Below, piece by piece: positions 56,070 to 64,000 of a stretch of 64,000 bases of DNA. The position numbers and the translations under genes are program-made. Within the stretch, counting starts at the first letter, position 1. Every line of letters starts with the position of its first letter. Under the pieces are notes generated by a model, which saw only the letters and a program-made list of their open reading frames with translations, searched no databases and was not told the origin of the DNA. This DNA comes from Artocarpus heterophyllus (taxonomy: Eukaryota > Streptophyta > Magnoliopsida > Rosales > Moraceae): positions 496,001 through 560,000 of the forward strand of contig JAJQZP010000259.1 in the NCBI GenBank assembly GCA_025403435.1. Direction: 5' to 3'.

Positions 56070-59000
56070 GTGGTGGACACCATCACACAAGAAGTGTCAG
56101 ACATCAGTCTCTCTGCCGTGGTCTCTGAAGTCAACATGGTGGACTCTAACCCAAAGGAGTGGTGGCTAGACACTGGGGCCACACGCCATGTCTGCTGTGA
56201 TAGAGCTGCTTTTGTTGAACTCGTACTGTCAGAAGTTGGGGAGAAGCTATATATGGGCAACTCTGCCACATCTGAGATCAAGGGCCAAGGGATGGTGGTT
56301 CTAAAAATGACATCAGGCAAGGAAGTCAAGCTGCAAAATGTGTTGTATGTGCCTGATATTCGAAAGAATCTCATTTCTGGAACTCTGCTGAGTTCACATG
56401 GCTTCAAGATGGTTTTTGAAGCTGATAAAATGGTTTTGTCTAAACATGGAATGTATGTGGGAAAGGGTTATGTTAAAGATGGGATGTGGAAAATGAATGT
56501 AATGGCTGTTAAGCCCAATTCCATCAATATAATTAAAAAGTCTTCCACTTATATGCTTGAGTCTTCTAATTTATGGCATGGTAGACTAGGTCATGTTAAT
56601 TATAATACTTTACGTAGATTAATTAACTTGAATCACATACCCACATTTAATATTGATCCCAAACACAAATGTGAAATATGTGTAGAGGCAAAACTAACGA
56701 GATCTTCATACCAAATGATTGATAGAAATACTGAGCCACTTGATTTGATACATAGCGATGTTTGTGATTTAAAATTTATTCAAACTAGAGGTGGGAATAA
56801 ATATTTTGTTACATTCATAGATGATAGCACAAAATATTGCTATGTATATTTGCTTAAAAGTAAAGATGAAGTTATAGAGAAGTTTGCTCTCTATAAGCAA
56901 GAAGTTGAAAACCAACTTAATAAGAAAATTAAGATGGTAAGAAGTGACCGTGGTGGTGAATATGTAGAACCATTTAGTGAATTTTGTGCACAACATGGTA
57001 TTATCCACGAAGTTACGCCACCCTATTCACCTCAGTCAAATGGTGTGGCTGAACGCAAAAATCGTACCTTAAAGGATATGATGAATGCGATGCTGATAAG
57101 TTCTGGATTGCCACAAAACATGTGGGGGGAAGCCATTTTATCGGCTAATTACCTTTTAAATAAGGTACCCCGAAAGAAAGAAGACAAGACCCCTTATGAA
57201 TTGTGGAAAGCTAAAAAGCCTTCTTATAAATACTTGAGAGTGTGGGGGTGTCTTGCAAAGGTAATGATACCTACACCAAAGAAGATGAGAATAGGTCCAA
57301 AAATAGTTGATTGCATCTTCATTGGTTATGCCCACAACAGTAGTGCTTATCGGTTTCTTGTGTATGAATCTAAAAACCCTGAGATTCACAAGAACACGAT
57401 AATGGAATCTAGGAATGCATCATTTTTTGAACATGTATTTCCTTGCAAATCCAAAGAGGATGGTCCAAGTTTATCTAAACGAACGTTTAAGACTATTGAA
57501 GAGAATAGTCAAGATCATCAAGAAGTTGAAACCGAATATGAAGAGGAAGAGCCTAGACGAAGCAAAAGGGCACGAACAGAAAAATCATTTGGACCTGACT
57601 TTCTGACCTACATGCTAGAGGCTGAACCTCAAACTTTTAAAGAAGCTGTAAGCTCATCGGAGGGTCCTTTATGGAAAGAAGCCATAAAGAGTGAAATTGA
57701 TTCCATCATGCAGAATCATACTTGGGAATTAGTGGACCTTCCTCCAGGAAGTAAACCGCTAGGTTCTAAATGTATTTTCAAACGTAAAATGAAAGCTGAT
57801 GGAACAATTGACAAGTATAAGGCTAGACTTGTTATAAAAGGTTATAGACAAAAAGAAGGCCTTGATTACTTTGATACTTATTCTCCTGTAACGAGAATAA
57901 CCTCCATAAGAATGATCATAGCGATTGCCGCTTTGCGAAATCTTGAAGTACATCAGATGGATGTAAAGACTGCTTTTCTTAATGGAGACCTTGAAGAGGA
58001 AATTTATATGGAACAACCAGAAGGTTGTATTGCTCCAGGACAAGAAAAGAAAGTCTGCAAATTAGTGAAGTCTTTGTATGGGCTTAAACAAGCACCAAAG
58101 CAATGGCATGAGAAATTTGACAATGTTATGATGTCAAATGGGTTCAAAATTAATGAGTGTGACAAGTGTGTTTATGTCAAAGGAACAGACGATGGATATG
58201 TTATTCTTTGTCTGTATGTAGATGACATGCTAATCGTGGGTAGCAATGATCGGATGATCAAATCAACTAAAGATATGTTGAACTCTAGGTTTGACATGAA
58301 AGACATGGGACTTGCCGATGTGATTTTAGGAATCAAAATCAAAAGGTCGCCTGATGGACTCATCTTGAGCCAGTCACACTATGTGGACAAGATACTTGAC
58401 AAATTTAGTAAAAATGACACTGGTGTGACCAGAACACCAATTGATACTAGTCAACATCTGTCCAAAAATAGAGGAGAAAGTATATCCCAGGTGGAATATG
58501 CTAGAGTGATAGGCAGTTTAATGTACTTAATGAATTGTACAAGACCAGATATTGCCTATGCTGTAAGTAGTCTGAGTAGATTCACGAGTAATCCAGGAGA
58601 TGATCACTGGAAAGCGATTGTTAGAGTACTCAGATACTTACGGTATACACGTAGTTATGGGCTACATTATACAAGAGATCCTGCAGTTCTTGAAGGGTAT
58701 TCTGATGCAAGTTGGATATCTGATATACAGGATTCTAAAGCTACAAGTGGATACGTATTCACTTTGGGAGGTGCAGCAGTTTCATGGAAGTCTTCAAAGC
58801 AGACGGTAATAACCAGATCTACTATGGAATCTGAATTTGTTGCTTTGGATAAAAGCGGTGAAGAAGCTGAATGGCTAAGGAATTTCTTGGATGATATCCC
58901 TGAATGGCCTAAACCTATGCCTGCAATATGCATACATTGTGATAATCAGTCTGCTATTGGCAGGGCACAGAATGTGATGTACAATGGTAAGTCGAGGCAT

Positions 59001-59231
59001 ATACGTCGTCGACATAATACCGTTAGACAACTAATCTCAACTGGAGTCATGACAATAAACTATGTAAGGTCTAAAGAAAATATTGCGGATCCGTTAACCA
59101 AAGGACTGAATAGAGATCAAGTTGAGAAAACATCAAGAGGAATGGGACTTAAGCCCATAAAGAATAGGTCGAAACAGTGGAAACCCAACCTTGTTGACTG
59201 GAGATCCCAAGATCTAGGTTCAATGGGATAA
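56070..59231 (+). CDS. Copia pol polyprotein, intact 1053-codon frame, no gag
   Basis: The frame is open from 56070 to 59231. It holds protease ([12 protein letters not shown], Asp near residue 34), the pre-integrase zinc motif (LWHGRLGHV near 166, C-x2-C near 200), and integrase core residues in IHSDVCD (~228), RSDRGGEY (~291) and [11 protein letters not shown] (~323). RT begins near 530, with [13 protein letters not shown] near 715. RNase H has EGYSDASW near 875, [10 protein letters not shown] and HCDNQSAIG. It would cut the polyprotein, copy RNA to DNA and integrate it. Gag is absent: sequence upstream of [11 protein letters not shown] is replaced by a polypurine remnant and an inverted LTR, so the frame has no normal promoter or start. 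The Met at 56070 is simply the first in frame. Confidence 0.88.
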   Translation: MVDTITQEVSDISLSAVVSEVNMVDSNPKEWWLDTGATRHVCCDRAAFVELVLSEVGEKLYMGNSATSEIKGQGMVVLKMTSGKEVKLQNVLYVPDIRKNLISGTLLSSHGFKMVFEADKMVLSKHGMYVGKGYVKDGMWKMNVMAVKPNSINIIKKSSTYMLESSNLWHGRLGHVNYNTLRRLINLNHIPTFNIDPKHKCEICVEAKLTRSSYQMIDRNTEPLDLIHSDVCDLKFIQTRGGNKYFVTFIDDSTKYCYVYLLKSKDEVIEKFALYKQEVENQLNKKIKMVRSDRGGEYVEPFSEFCAQHGIIHEVTPPYSPQSNGVAERKNRTLKDMMNAMLISSGLPQNMWGEAILSANYLLNKVPRKKEDKTPYELWKAKKPSYKYLRVWGCLAKVMIPTPKKMRIGPKIVDCIFIGYAHNSSAYRFLVYESKNPEIHKNTIMESRNASFFEHVFPCKSKEDGPSLSKRTFKTIEENSQDHQEVETEYEEEEPRRSKRARTEKSFGPDFLTYMLEAEPQTFKEAVSSSEGPLWKEAIKSEIDSIMQNHTWELVDLPPGSKPLGSKCIFKRKMKADGTIDKYKARLVIKGYRQKEGLDYFDTYSPVTRITSIRMIIAIAALRNLEVHQMDVKTAFLNGDLEEEIYMEQPEGCIAPGQEKKVCKLVKSLYGLKQAPKQWHEKFDNVMMSNGFKINECDKCVYVKGTDDGYVILCLYVDDMLIVGSNDRMIKSTKDMLNSRFDMKDMGLADVILGIKIKRSPDGLILSQSHYVDKILDKFSKNDTGVTRTPIDTSQHLSKNRGESISQVEYARVIGSLMYLMNCTRPDIAYAVSSLSRFTSNPGDDHWKAIVRVLRYLRYTRSYGLHYTRDPAVLEGYSDASWISDIQDSKATSGYVFTLGGAAVSWKSSKQTVITRSTMESEFVALDKSGEEAEWLRNFLDDIPEWPKPMPAICIHCDNQSAIGRAQNVMYNGKSRHIRRRHNTVRQLISTGVMTINYVRSKENIADPLTKGLNRDQVEKTSRGMGLKPIKNRSKQWKPNLVDWRSQDLGSMG

Positions 59232-59745
59232 CTAAGCTGAATAGACTGAGTAAGATCACTGTGGGGGTTACCCCAACCCATTCCTATAATAAAACAGTGA
59301 TACCCGTAGGGAAAGGTTAAGCAGTTTGCTTTTAATGATTCTTACGCGTCGAATACGTTGAGAATTCGAGCGGAGTAATACGGGTTACTCATAAGTAAGA
59401 AATCACCTATGTGAGAGAGAAGTGGAGCCGCTTCAAAGGAGAATTGCTAGGGCTCAATTCTTTAGAAGCTTTTGCAGAACCAGGGAGATGTTCATGGCCA
59501 AAATGAACATAACTATGAGAACTGAAACTGTGTTAGGAAAATATCTGTGTGAGGTATGTTATCGTTTACACAAATGGCAGAACAGTTCAAGGACATCGCG
59601 TCTACTAGTCAGCCAGTAAAGTAAACATACTTTCACAAGGGAAGGTTCAAGGGTTAACGCCTACCTATCCTATGCAGATATTAACCGTAGAACTCTATCA
59701 TCGTGTAGTGTCATTGTTTTTCCTCTGTAGTTTGTCAATTTCATT

Positions 59746-59757
59746 CATGTGGGGGAT
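59746..59757 (+). other. Polypurine tract, right arm, first copy
   Basis: CATGTGGGGGAT stands directly before the LTR start at 59758. A second copy is at 60196-60207. Confidence 0.85.
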
Positions 59758-60178
59758 TGTTAGAAAAATGGCAATTGGATGAATGAGAAATTGATGCTCA
59801 TTGGTGGAGATTAATGGAGGTCATAAACCCCATGTTGTAACACCCAAAGGTATGGATTAATAGGTGATTATGAGCTTCATAATCATGGAAAATAGAGGGT
59901 TACAACCAATGGTTTAATGGGAGATAATGAGCACCATTATCATGGAAAATGGAAGGTTACAACCAATGGTTTAATGGGAGATAATGAGCACCATTATCAT
60001 GAAAAATGTAAGGTTGCAACCAATGTCATTATGCACATAAATTTTGAATAATGCTCATTATAATATGGATTGTAACATCTATTTTCTAAGCCTATATAAT
60101 GAACTCTCCTCCACATGTTTGAGAGACACACAATTGCATAAAATTTACACTCACCAAGTCATAGAGTCTTTCCTTTGT
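59758..60178 (+). repeat. Partial Copia LTR, right arm
   Basis: It starts TGTTAGAAAAATGG and breaks near 60178 at TCCTTTGT, where the sequence returns to the interior just before the polypurine tract (TAGTTTGTCAATTTC). It carries three 57-base repeat units and a TATA-like CCTATATAATG at 60091. Confidence 0.85.
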
Positions 60179-60195
60179 AGTTTGTCAATTTCATT

Positions 60196-60207
60196 CATGT
60201 GGGGGAT
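60196..60207 (+). other. Polypurine tract, right arm, duplicated copy
   Basis: CATGTGGGGGAT again precedes an LTR start (60208). The flanking TTTGTCAATTTCATT is identical to that at 59731-59745. Confidence 0.85.
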
Positions 60208-60983
60208 TGTTAGAAAAATGGCAATTGGATGAATGAGAAATTGATGCTCATTGGTGGAGATTAATGGAGGTCATAAACCCCATATTGTAACACCCAAAGG
60301 TATGGATTAATAGGTGATTATGAGCTTCATAATCATGGAAAATAGAGGGTTACAACCAATGGTTTAATGGGAGATAATGAGCACCATTATCATGGAAAAT
60401 GGAGGGTTACAACCAATGGTTTAATGGGAGATAATGAGCACCATTATCATGGAAAATGGAAGGTTGCAACCAATGTCATTATGCACATAAATTTTGAATA
60501 ATGCTCATTATAATGTGGATTGTAACATCTATTTTCTAAGCCTATATAATGAACTCTCCTCCACATGTTTGAGAGACACACAATTGCATAAAATTTGCAC
60601 TCACCAAGTCATAGAGTCTTTCCTTTGTTTTTCAAATTCCATCTATTTTTGTTGTAGTCATTTTTGGTGATAGAAGGAAAAAACAGTTTCAAGTTCGTCG
60701 GAAACGGTATCCGATAGTGCTGAAGATTCCGTTGTTAGTCGTTGTATCCTGGGAGACAGACGTCCATCAAATCCTCGTGCACAACCGGAGGGGACGAATC
60801 TGTTTTAAGGAAAGCGTGACCTACACGTGCCTCGACCATTTTTCTATCTAATTTTCACGTTACGTTGCTTCAATTGAAGGTTTTGTTGTATCTGTTTTCC
60901 TTATTTTCTAATTTTCTTTCTTTTCAATTGTAACATGTTCATATTATTCATTTTATTCAGATTACATGCTATATTTGATTACA
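60208..60983 (+). repeat. Full Copia LTR, right arm
   Basis: TGTTAGAAAAATGG to GATTACA, 776 bp, with three 57-base units. It is followed by ATCTTAAAACAG, the same bases that follow the LTR on the far right (read on the minus strand from 61673), so the LTR has polypurine tract on one side and leader on the other. Confidence 0.85.
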
Positions 60984-61019
60984 ATCTTAAAACAGCTGAC
61001 TTGGTGAGTGCAAATTTTA

Positions 61020-61396
61020 TTCGGACTGTACACATTATAAAGTGCATCAGTCAAGCCATTCAGAATATAATTCTTGCACAAGAAGTCAGAATGCTTCCAT
61101 GCTTCAACAGCAAGCAAGGTCTGAGCATCTGTTTCATCCTCTCTAACAGTAGGAGGATCCTCGTTCAAGAATCTCGCAAGATTCAGTGTTGTCAAATAGA
61201 ACAACATCTTTTGTTGCCAAGTTTTAATATTTAGTCCATTAAATTTTTCAGGTTTTTCATTGTGGTTCACAGGAACTGTAACCGACAAAGGTTGCGTCGA
61301 GGTTGAAGCATGGACCCTAGGAGATGGCATCGGTGTCTCAGAAGTGCTCCTAGTTGGAACATTCTCAGTTGGAACAACATTCATGTTATCACCCAT
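61020..61396 (-). pseudogene. Copia gag N-terminal fragment
   Basis: From ATG 61396 (MGDNMNVVPTEN) the frame runs through a Ser/Thr/Pro-rich segment, [20 protein letters not shown] and [19 protein letters not shown], then leaves gag at 61020. It supplies the N-terminus missing from the left arm and shows the natural start. It is followed on its 3' side by a 22-base LTR scrap. Confidence 0.8.
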
Positions 61397-61673
61397 TTCT
61401 TCAATTTTAACTTTAAAAAAAAAACGTAATTGAACACGAACAACTTTAAAGGATATGGATATGCACCATTGCTCCATATGAGGGACATAATATTTATATT
61501 AAAGTAACAAACAACCAGAATCAAACAAAACATTAATGCACATGCAATCACGACATATATTATATGAACAATTCCAAAACTATGAAGAGAACTAAAAGCC
61601 ACGAGAAAAAACAATATTTCTTTATCCAAATGCAATAACCTGTCCGTTCTCAAGAGAAAATCTGTTTTAAGAT
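61397..61673 (-). other. Copia leader between LTR and gag
   Basis: This 277-base untranslated leader, read on the minus strand, starts ATCTTAAAACAGATTTTCTC right after the LTR end. No TGG-type primer site is visible in its first 30 bases. Confidence 0.55.
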
Positions 61674-61861
61674 TGTAATCAAATATAGCATGTAATCTGA
61701 ATAAAATGAATAATATGAACAGGTTACAATTGAAAAGAAAGAAAATTAAAAAATAAGGAAAACAGACGTCCATCAAATCCTCGTGCACAACCGGAGGGGA
61801 CGAATCTGTTTTAAGGAAAGCGTGACCTACACGTGCCTCGACCATTTTTCTATCTAATTTT
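61674..61861. repeat. Two Copia LTR scraps in opposite orientation
   Basis: 61674-61765 is the LTR's 3' end in minus orientation (TGTAATCAAATATAG to GGAAAACAG). At ACAGA it switches to the plus orientation, and 61766-61861 repeats 60768-60859 (ACGTCCATCAAATCC to CTAATTTT). It then meets unrelated DNA. Confidence 0.8.
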
Positions 61862-63513
61862 ACCTCACAAAGAAACAGCAAAACAATTATGGAATTAGAA
61901 AAACTATATATATTTTAGAAAGAAAAAAAATCACCCAAAATGAAGACTTTAGGAAAGTTAAAAATAAATTACCAATTTTGGGCTTCACGGGACCTCCGGA
62001 ACGACGAAACTCGCGTCCTATGTTCCTTCAACTCAACCACTTCACTATTTGCTAGGTTTGCCACGTAAAATTTTGAAATGCCAATAGGATGCTTTGGGTA
62101 GTTCCATGTAGAGAAAATATAGAGTCCGTTTGGTTCGAGTATTTGAATAGAGTATTTAAATGAAGATTTAAATTTTTATGAGAGAAAATACTGTAGCAAA
62201 ATAATTCAAACCGTAATTTACGTATCAAAATAAACGGGCCCTATATGACAGAGTTGTAATCTAGAAGTTTGGAGAAGAAAGGTAGGTCGAGGGTGTACTG
62301 ATGCCAGATTGGAGAAAGGAAAGAAAGTTAGGGATGATTGAGGAAGGAGAAGAAGGTGAATAGGGGTTTTTGAATTTTTTTGATTTTTTAAAAAAGGAGA
62401 AGTCGAAGAAACAGAGGGGTTGTGAGATCACGAGCGTTTCCTTTTTTTGTTCATATAAAAATTTTGATTAGTTTTAATTTCGAGTTATTTTAATTAATTT
62501 TTAATTTATTATTAAAAACTAATTAATTGTAGTATTAAAACATTACCGATATAAAAGAGTAAAAAAAGAAAATAGAAATTCATTATGCAAATTTGGCTTT
62601 CCCCCTTGGTTATTTTGGCAAATTTCTCGCCTCACGCCCGACCTCCTTCTCGCTCTATCCCTCTCCTCCCTCCTACTTTCTCTCTCTAACAGGGAGAAAA
62701 ACCCTCTGCTATGATAATAATAATAAGCTGAATTCTAGATCTTAACAATAAATAAGACAATCAAATGGTGTTGAACCGACAAATGAAACCCTAACACTAG
62801 ATCGCAAGCCAAATCGACGAAGAAACAAAGAAAAACAAAGAAACACCAACCCAGAAAGAGAAAGCATCCCAAATATGGCCGAGTGGAAAGTAAAACAGAA
62901 ATATGGAGAGAAAGAAGGACAAGAAAAGGCGACAGAGTGATCAACAGCTAGAGGGAGAGATTATTTGAGAAGAGATAGAGAGAGACTCAAAAGGAAAAAC
63001 ACAGAAAATTTAGGGTTTTAAGAAATCAGTTATCAAGCGGTGGAAGCAAAGATTAAGAGGAGTGAAAATAGAACACACGTAGTCAGCAATAAAAAGCAAG
63101 CAACATGTGTATCTAAGAAAGGAATGGGAAAAGGCCGAATTAAAAAGGGGAAAAAAAATCAAGGAGCGAGAAGCTGATGCAAAGATGTCAAAATTAACCT
63201 TCCAGCTTGTATACTTATACACGTTTATATATATATATATATATATAACTTGTTGATATCTAAGCTACTAGGAACCAAATGAAACTACAAATTTCAAAAA
63301 AATAAAGAAATTGTCTAGGGTTGAGGGGATAGTGCTCTGCTGCGCTTATTCTATTATTTTCTTTTCAACCAACTCCCTCATTCAGTCTCTTTATTTTGTT
63401 GAGAGTCTAAAAGTTATTGTCTCTAGTTTTAATCGGAGTCATTGTTTTATAAAAATTTACAGTATTGTTTCGTCCGTAACACTAATCTATTTGTCCTTGG
63501 AATTTCGTTTATA
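61862..63513. other. Right flank of the composite; no gene recognised
   Basis: It contains a small MITE (62122-62241), C/T-rich DNA near 62630-62690, GA-rich DNA at 62900-62990 and a (TA)n run at 63226-63247. A minus-strand exon-like piece with a GTAATT donor near 61970 (reading EVVELKEHRTRV) is possible but unsupported. Frames at 62735-62944, 63010-63222 and 63311-63514 match nothing. Confidence 0.4.
62122..62241. mobile_element. Small MITE, hAT-like
   Basis: The left end GAGTCCGTTTGGTT and the inverted right end GGGCCCGTTTATTT match at 10 of 14 bases. The 120 bp interior is A/T-rich and includes TACTGTAGCAAAA, a phrase I know from plant hAT-type MITEs. Flanks read ATATA and TATAT, so the target duplication cannot be fixed. 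Confidence 0.5.
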
Positions 63514-64000
63514 ATGGATCCTATGATGAATTAATTGTGGACTTCATGTTCGGCAGGTGAGAAGGAAAAAACTGTCCACACTAATTCTAGCGGGGATTTA
63601 GATGATCCTAACTCTTCTGGGTGTTTTTTAATTCGTCGTATATTTACTCTGAAGTTGTTCAATAGAGATTCCTTGGAGAGAACACTAAGGAAAATATGGA
63701 AGACTATATTTCAGTTCCAAATTTCGGATTTGGATGATAATCTGTTTGTCATCAAGTTTAGTAGAGAAGTTGACAAAAACGCGTCTTATGGGGACAACCA
63801 TGGCACTTTGATAAGCAAAATCTGGTTTTCTCCCTTCCAAATTCTCTGCAAATTCTTCTACCTGAAGTTTTGGTAATTGTCCCTAAGTGGATTCAAGTCT
63901 ATCAATTTCCAATCTTAGTATAACTAGTAAGATTGGTAGGGAACTCGGTGATTAGTTGGTGAATTTCTGGAAGTTGATCTTGCTACTATTTGTGGGGGTT
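63514..64000 (+). pseudogene. DUF4283 domain of a plant retroelement protein, runs off the window
   Basis: ATG 63514 starts a frame with an immediate stop after six codons. Then LWTSCSAGEKEKTV leads into the DUF4283 core: FLIRRIFTLKLFNRDSLE, TLRKIWKTIFQFQI, DLDDNLFVIKFSREVDK. A frameshift near 63780 moves the match to WGQPWHFDKQNLVF, PKWIQVYQFP, and a second one near 63930 to GEFLEVDLATICGG. This domain begins many plant LINE-type and related ORFs, usually before a zinc knuckle, which would lie past 64000. The protein is broken in at least three places. Confidence 0.7.

Larger units (their letters stand above)
50120..61861. mobile_element. Scrambled Copia composite: two inverted arms plus misplaced LTR pieces
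   Basis: Left arm (minus): LTR 50120-50837, pol and gag to 55325. A central LTR (55330-56047, minus) with a short polypurine remnant follows. Right arm (plus): from the end of gag through pol to 59757, then a partial LTR, a second polypurine tract and a full LTR (59758-60983). Last comes a minus-strand gag N-terminus (61020-61396), leader, LTR end, and an inverted LTR scrap to 61861. The arms differ by roughly ten residues in pol, so they are distinct copies. No matching target duplication is seen (TAGAT left, ACCTC right). Confidence 0.85.

Noticed and set aside
62690..63250. 5' end of a host gene
   Set aside because: The GA-rich DNA looks leader-like, but no coding exon, start codon context or splice pattern could be tied to it.

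Overview
The window is intergenic DNA from a flowering plant, probably a eudicot; I cannot name the species. It is AT-rich and consists almost entirely of LTR retrotransposons nested in or next to one another, with a few fragments of other transposon-associated genes. I found no intact host gene, rRNA, tRNA or CRISPR. Nearly all coding sequence is broken. The one long intact frame is a 1053-codon Copia pol ORF at 56070-59231.

Layout. (1) 1-12979: a Copia element (Tork/Angela-like) whose 5' end lies outside the window. A 7.5 kb non-autonomous Athila/Tat-type Gypsy element (166-7705, minus strand, tRNA-Asp primer site, gag only) is inserted in its gag. (2) 12980-24003: a graveyard. It holds two copies of an unassigned dispersed repeat (R1), a truncated chromovirus LTR, a SIRE-like Copia RT/RNase H fragment, a 'putative plant transposon protein' fragment cut by a second Copia (LTR, primer site and leader only), and a solo LTR of that same Copia family sitting inside R1 copy 2. 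(3) 24004-34659: a full-length Tat-lineage Gypsy with TSD ACCTT. Its gag-pol carries the extra archaeal-type RNase H, and a separate spliced antisense gene with its own TATA box lies between integrase and the 3' LTR. (4) 35857-47470: an old plus-strand Gypsy (LTR, decayed Met primer site, decayed gag) that contains a complete minus-strand Tekay/Del-like chromovirus (37064-46151, TSD GAATA). (5) 47471-50119: tandem repeats and a minus-strand DUF1985-type pseudogene of the kind carried by Ulp1-containing Mutator-like elements. (6) 50120-61861: a scrambled Copia composite. Two nearly identical pol regions lie head to head in inverted orientation, with misplaced LTRs, duplicated polypurine tracts and several microhomology junctions. 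(7) 61862-64000: a small MITE, low-complexity DNA and the start of a DUF4283 retroelement protein that runs off the end.

The most interesting items are the scrambled Copia composite, the spliced antisense gene with its own TATA box in the Tat element, and a near-palindromic GTTCGGC-CT-GCCGAAC motif arrayed in LTRs or leaders of otherwise unrelated families. Premature stops are mostly TAG or TGA at positions where CAG, CGA or TGG would be expected, which fits deamination of methylated cytosines in silenced elements. Family calls rest on remembered domain motifs and on structural signals read directly (LTR ends, primer sites, polypurine tracts, target duplications). No database search was run.
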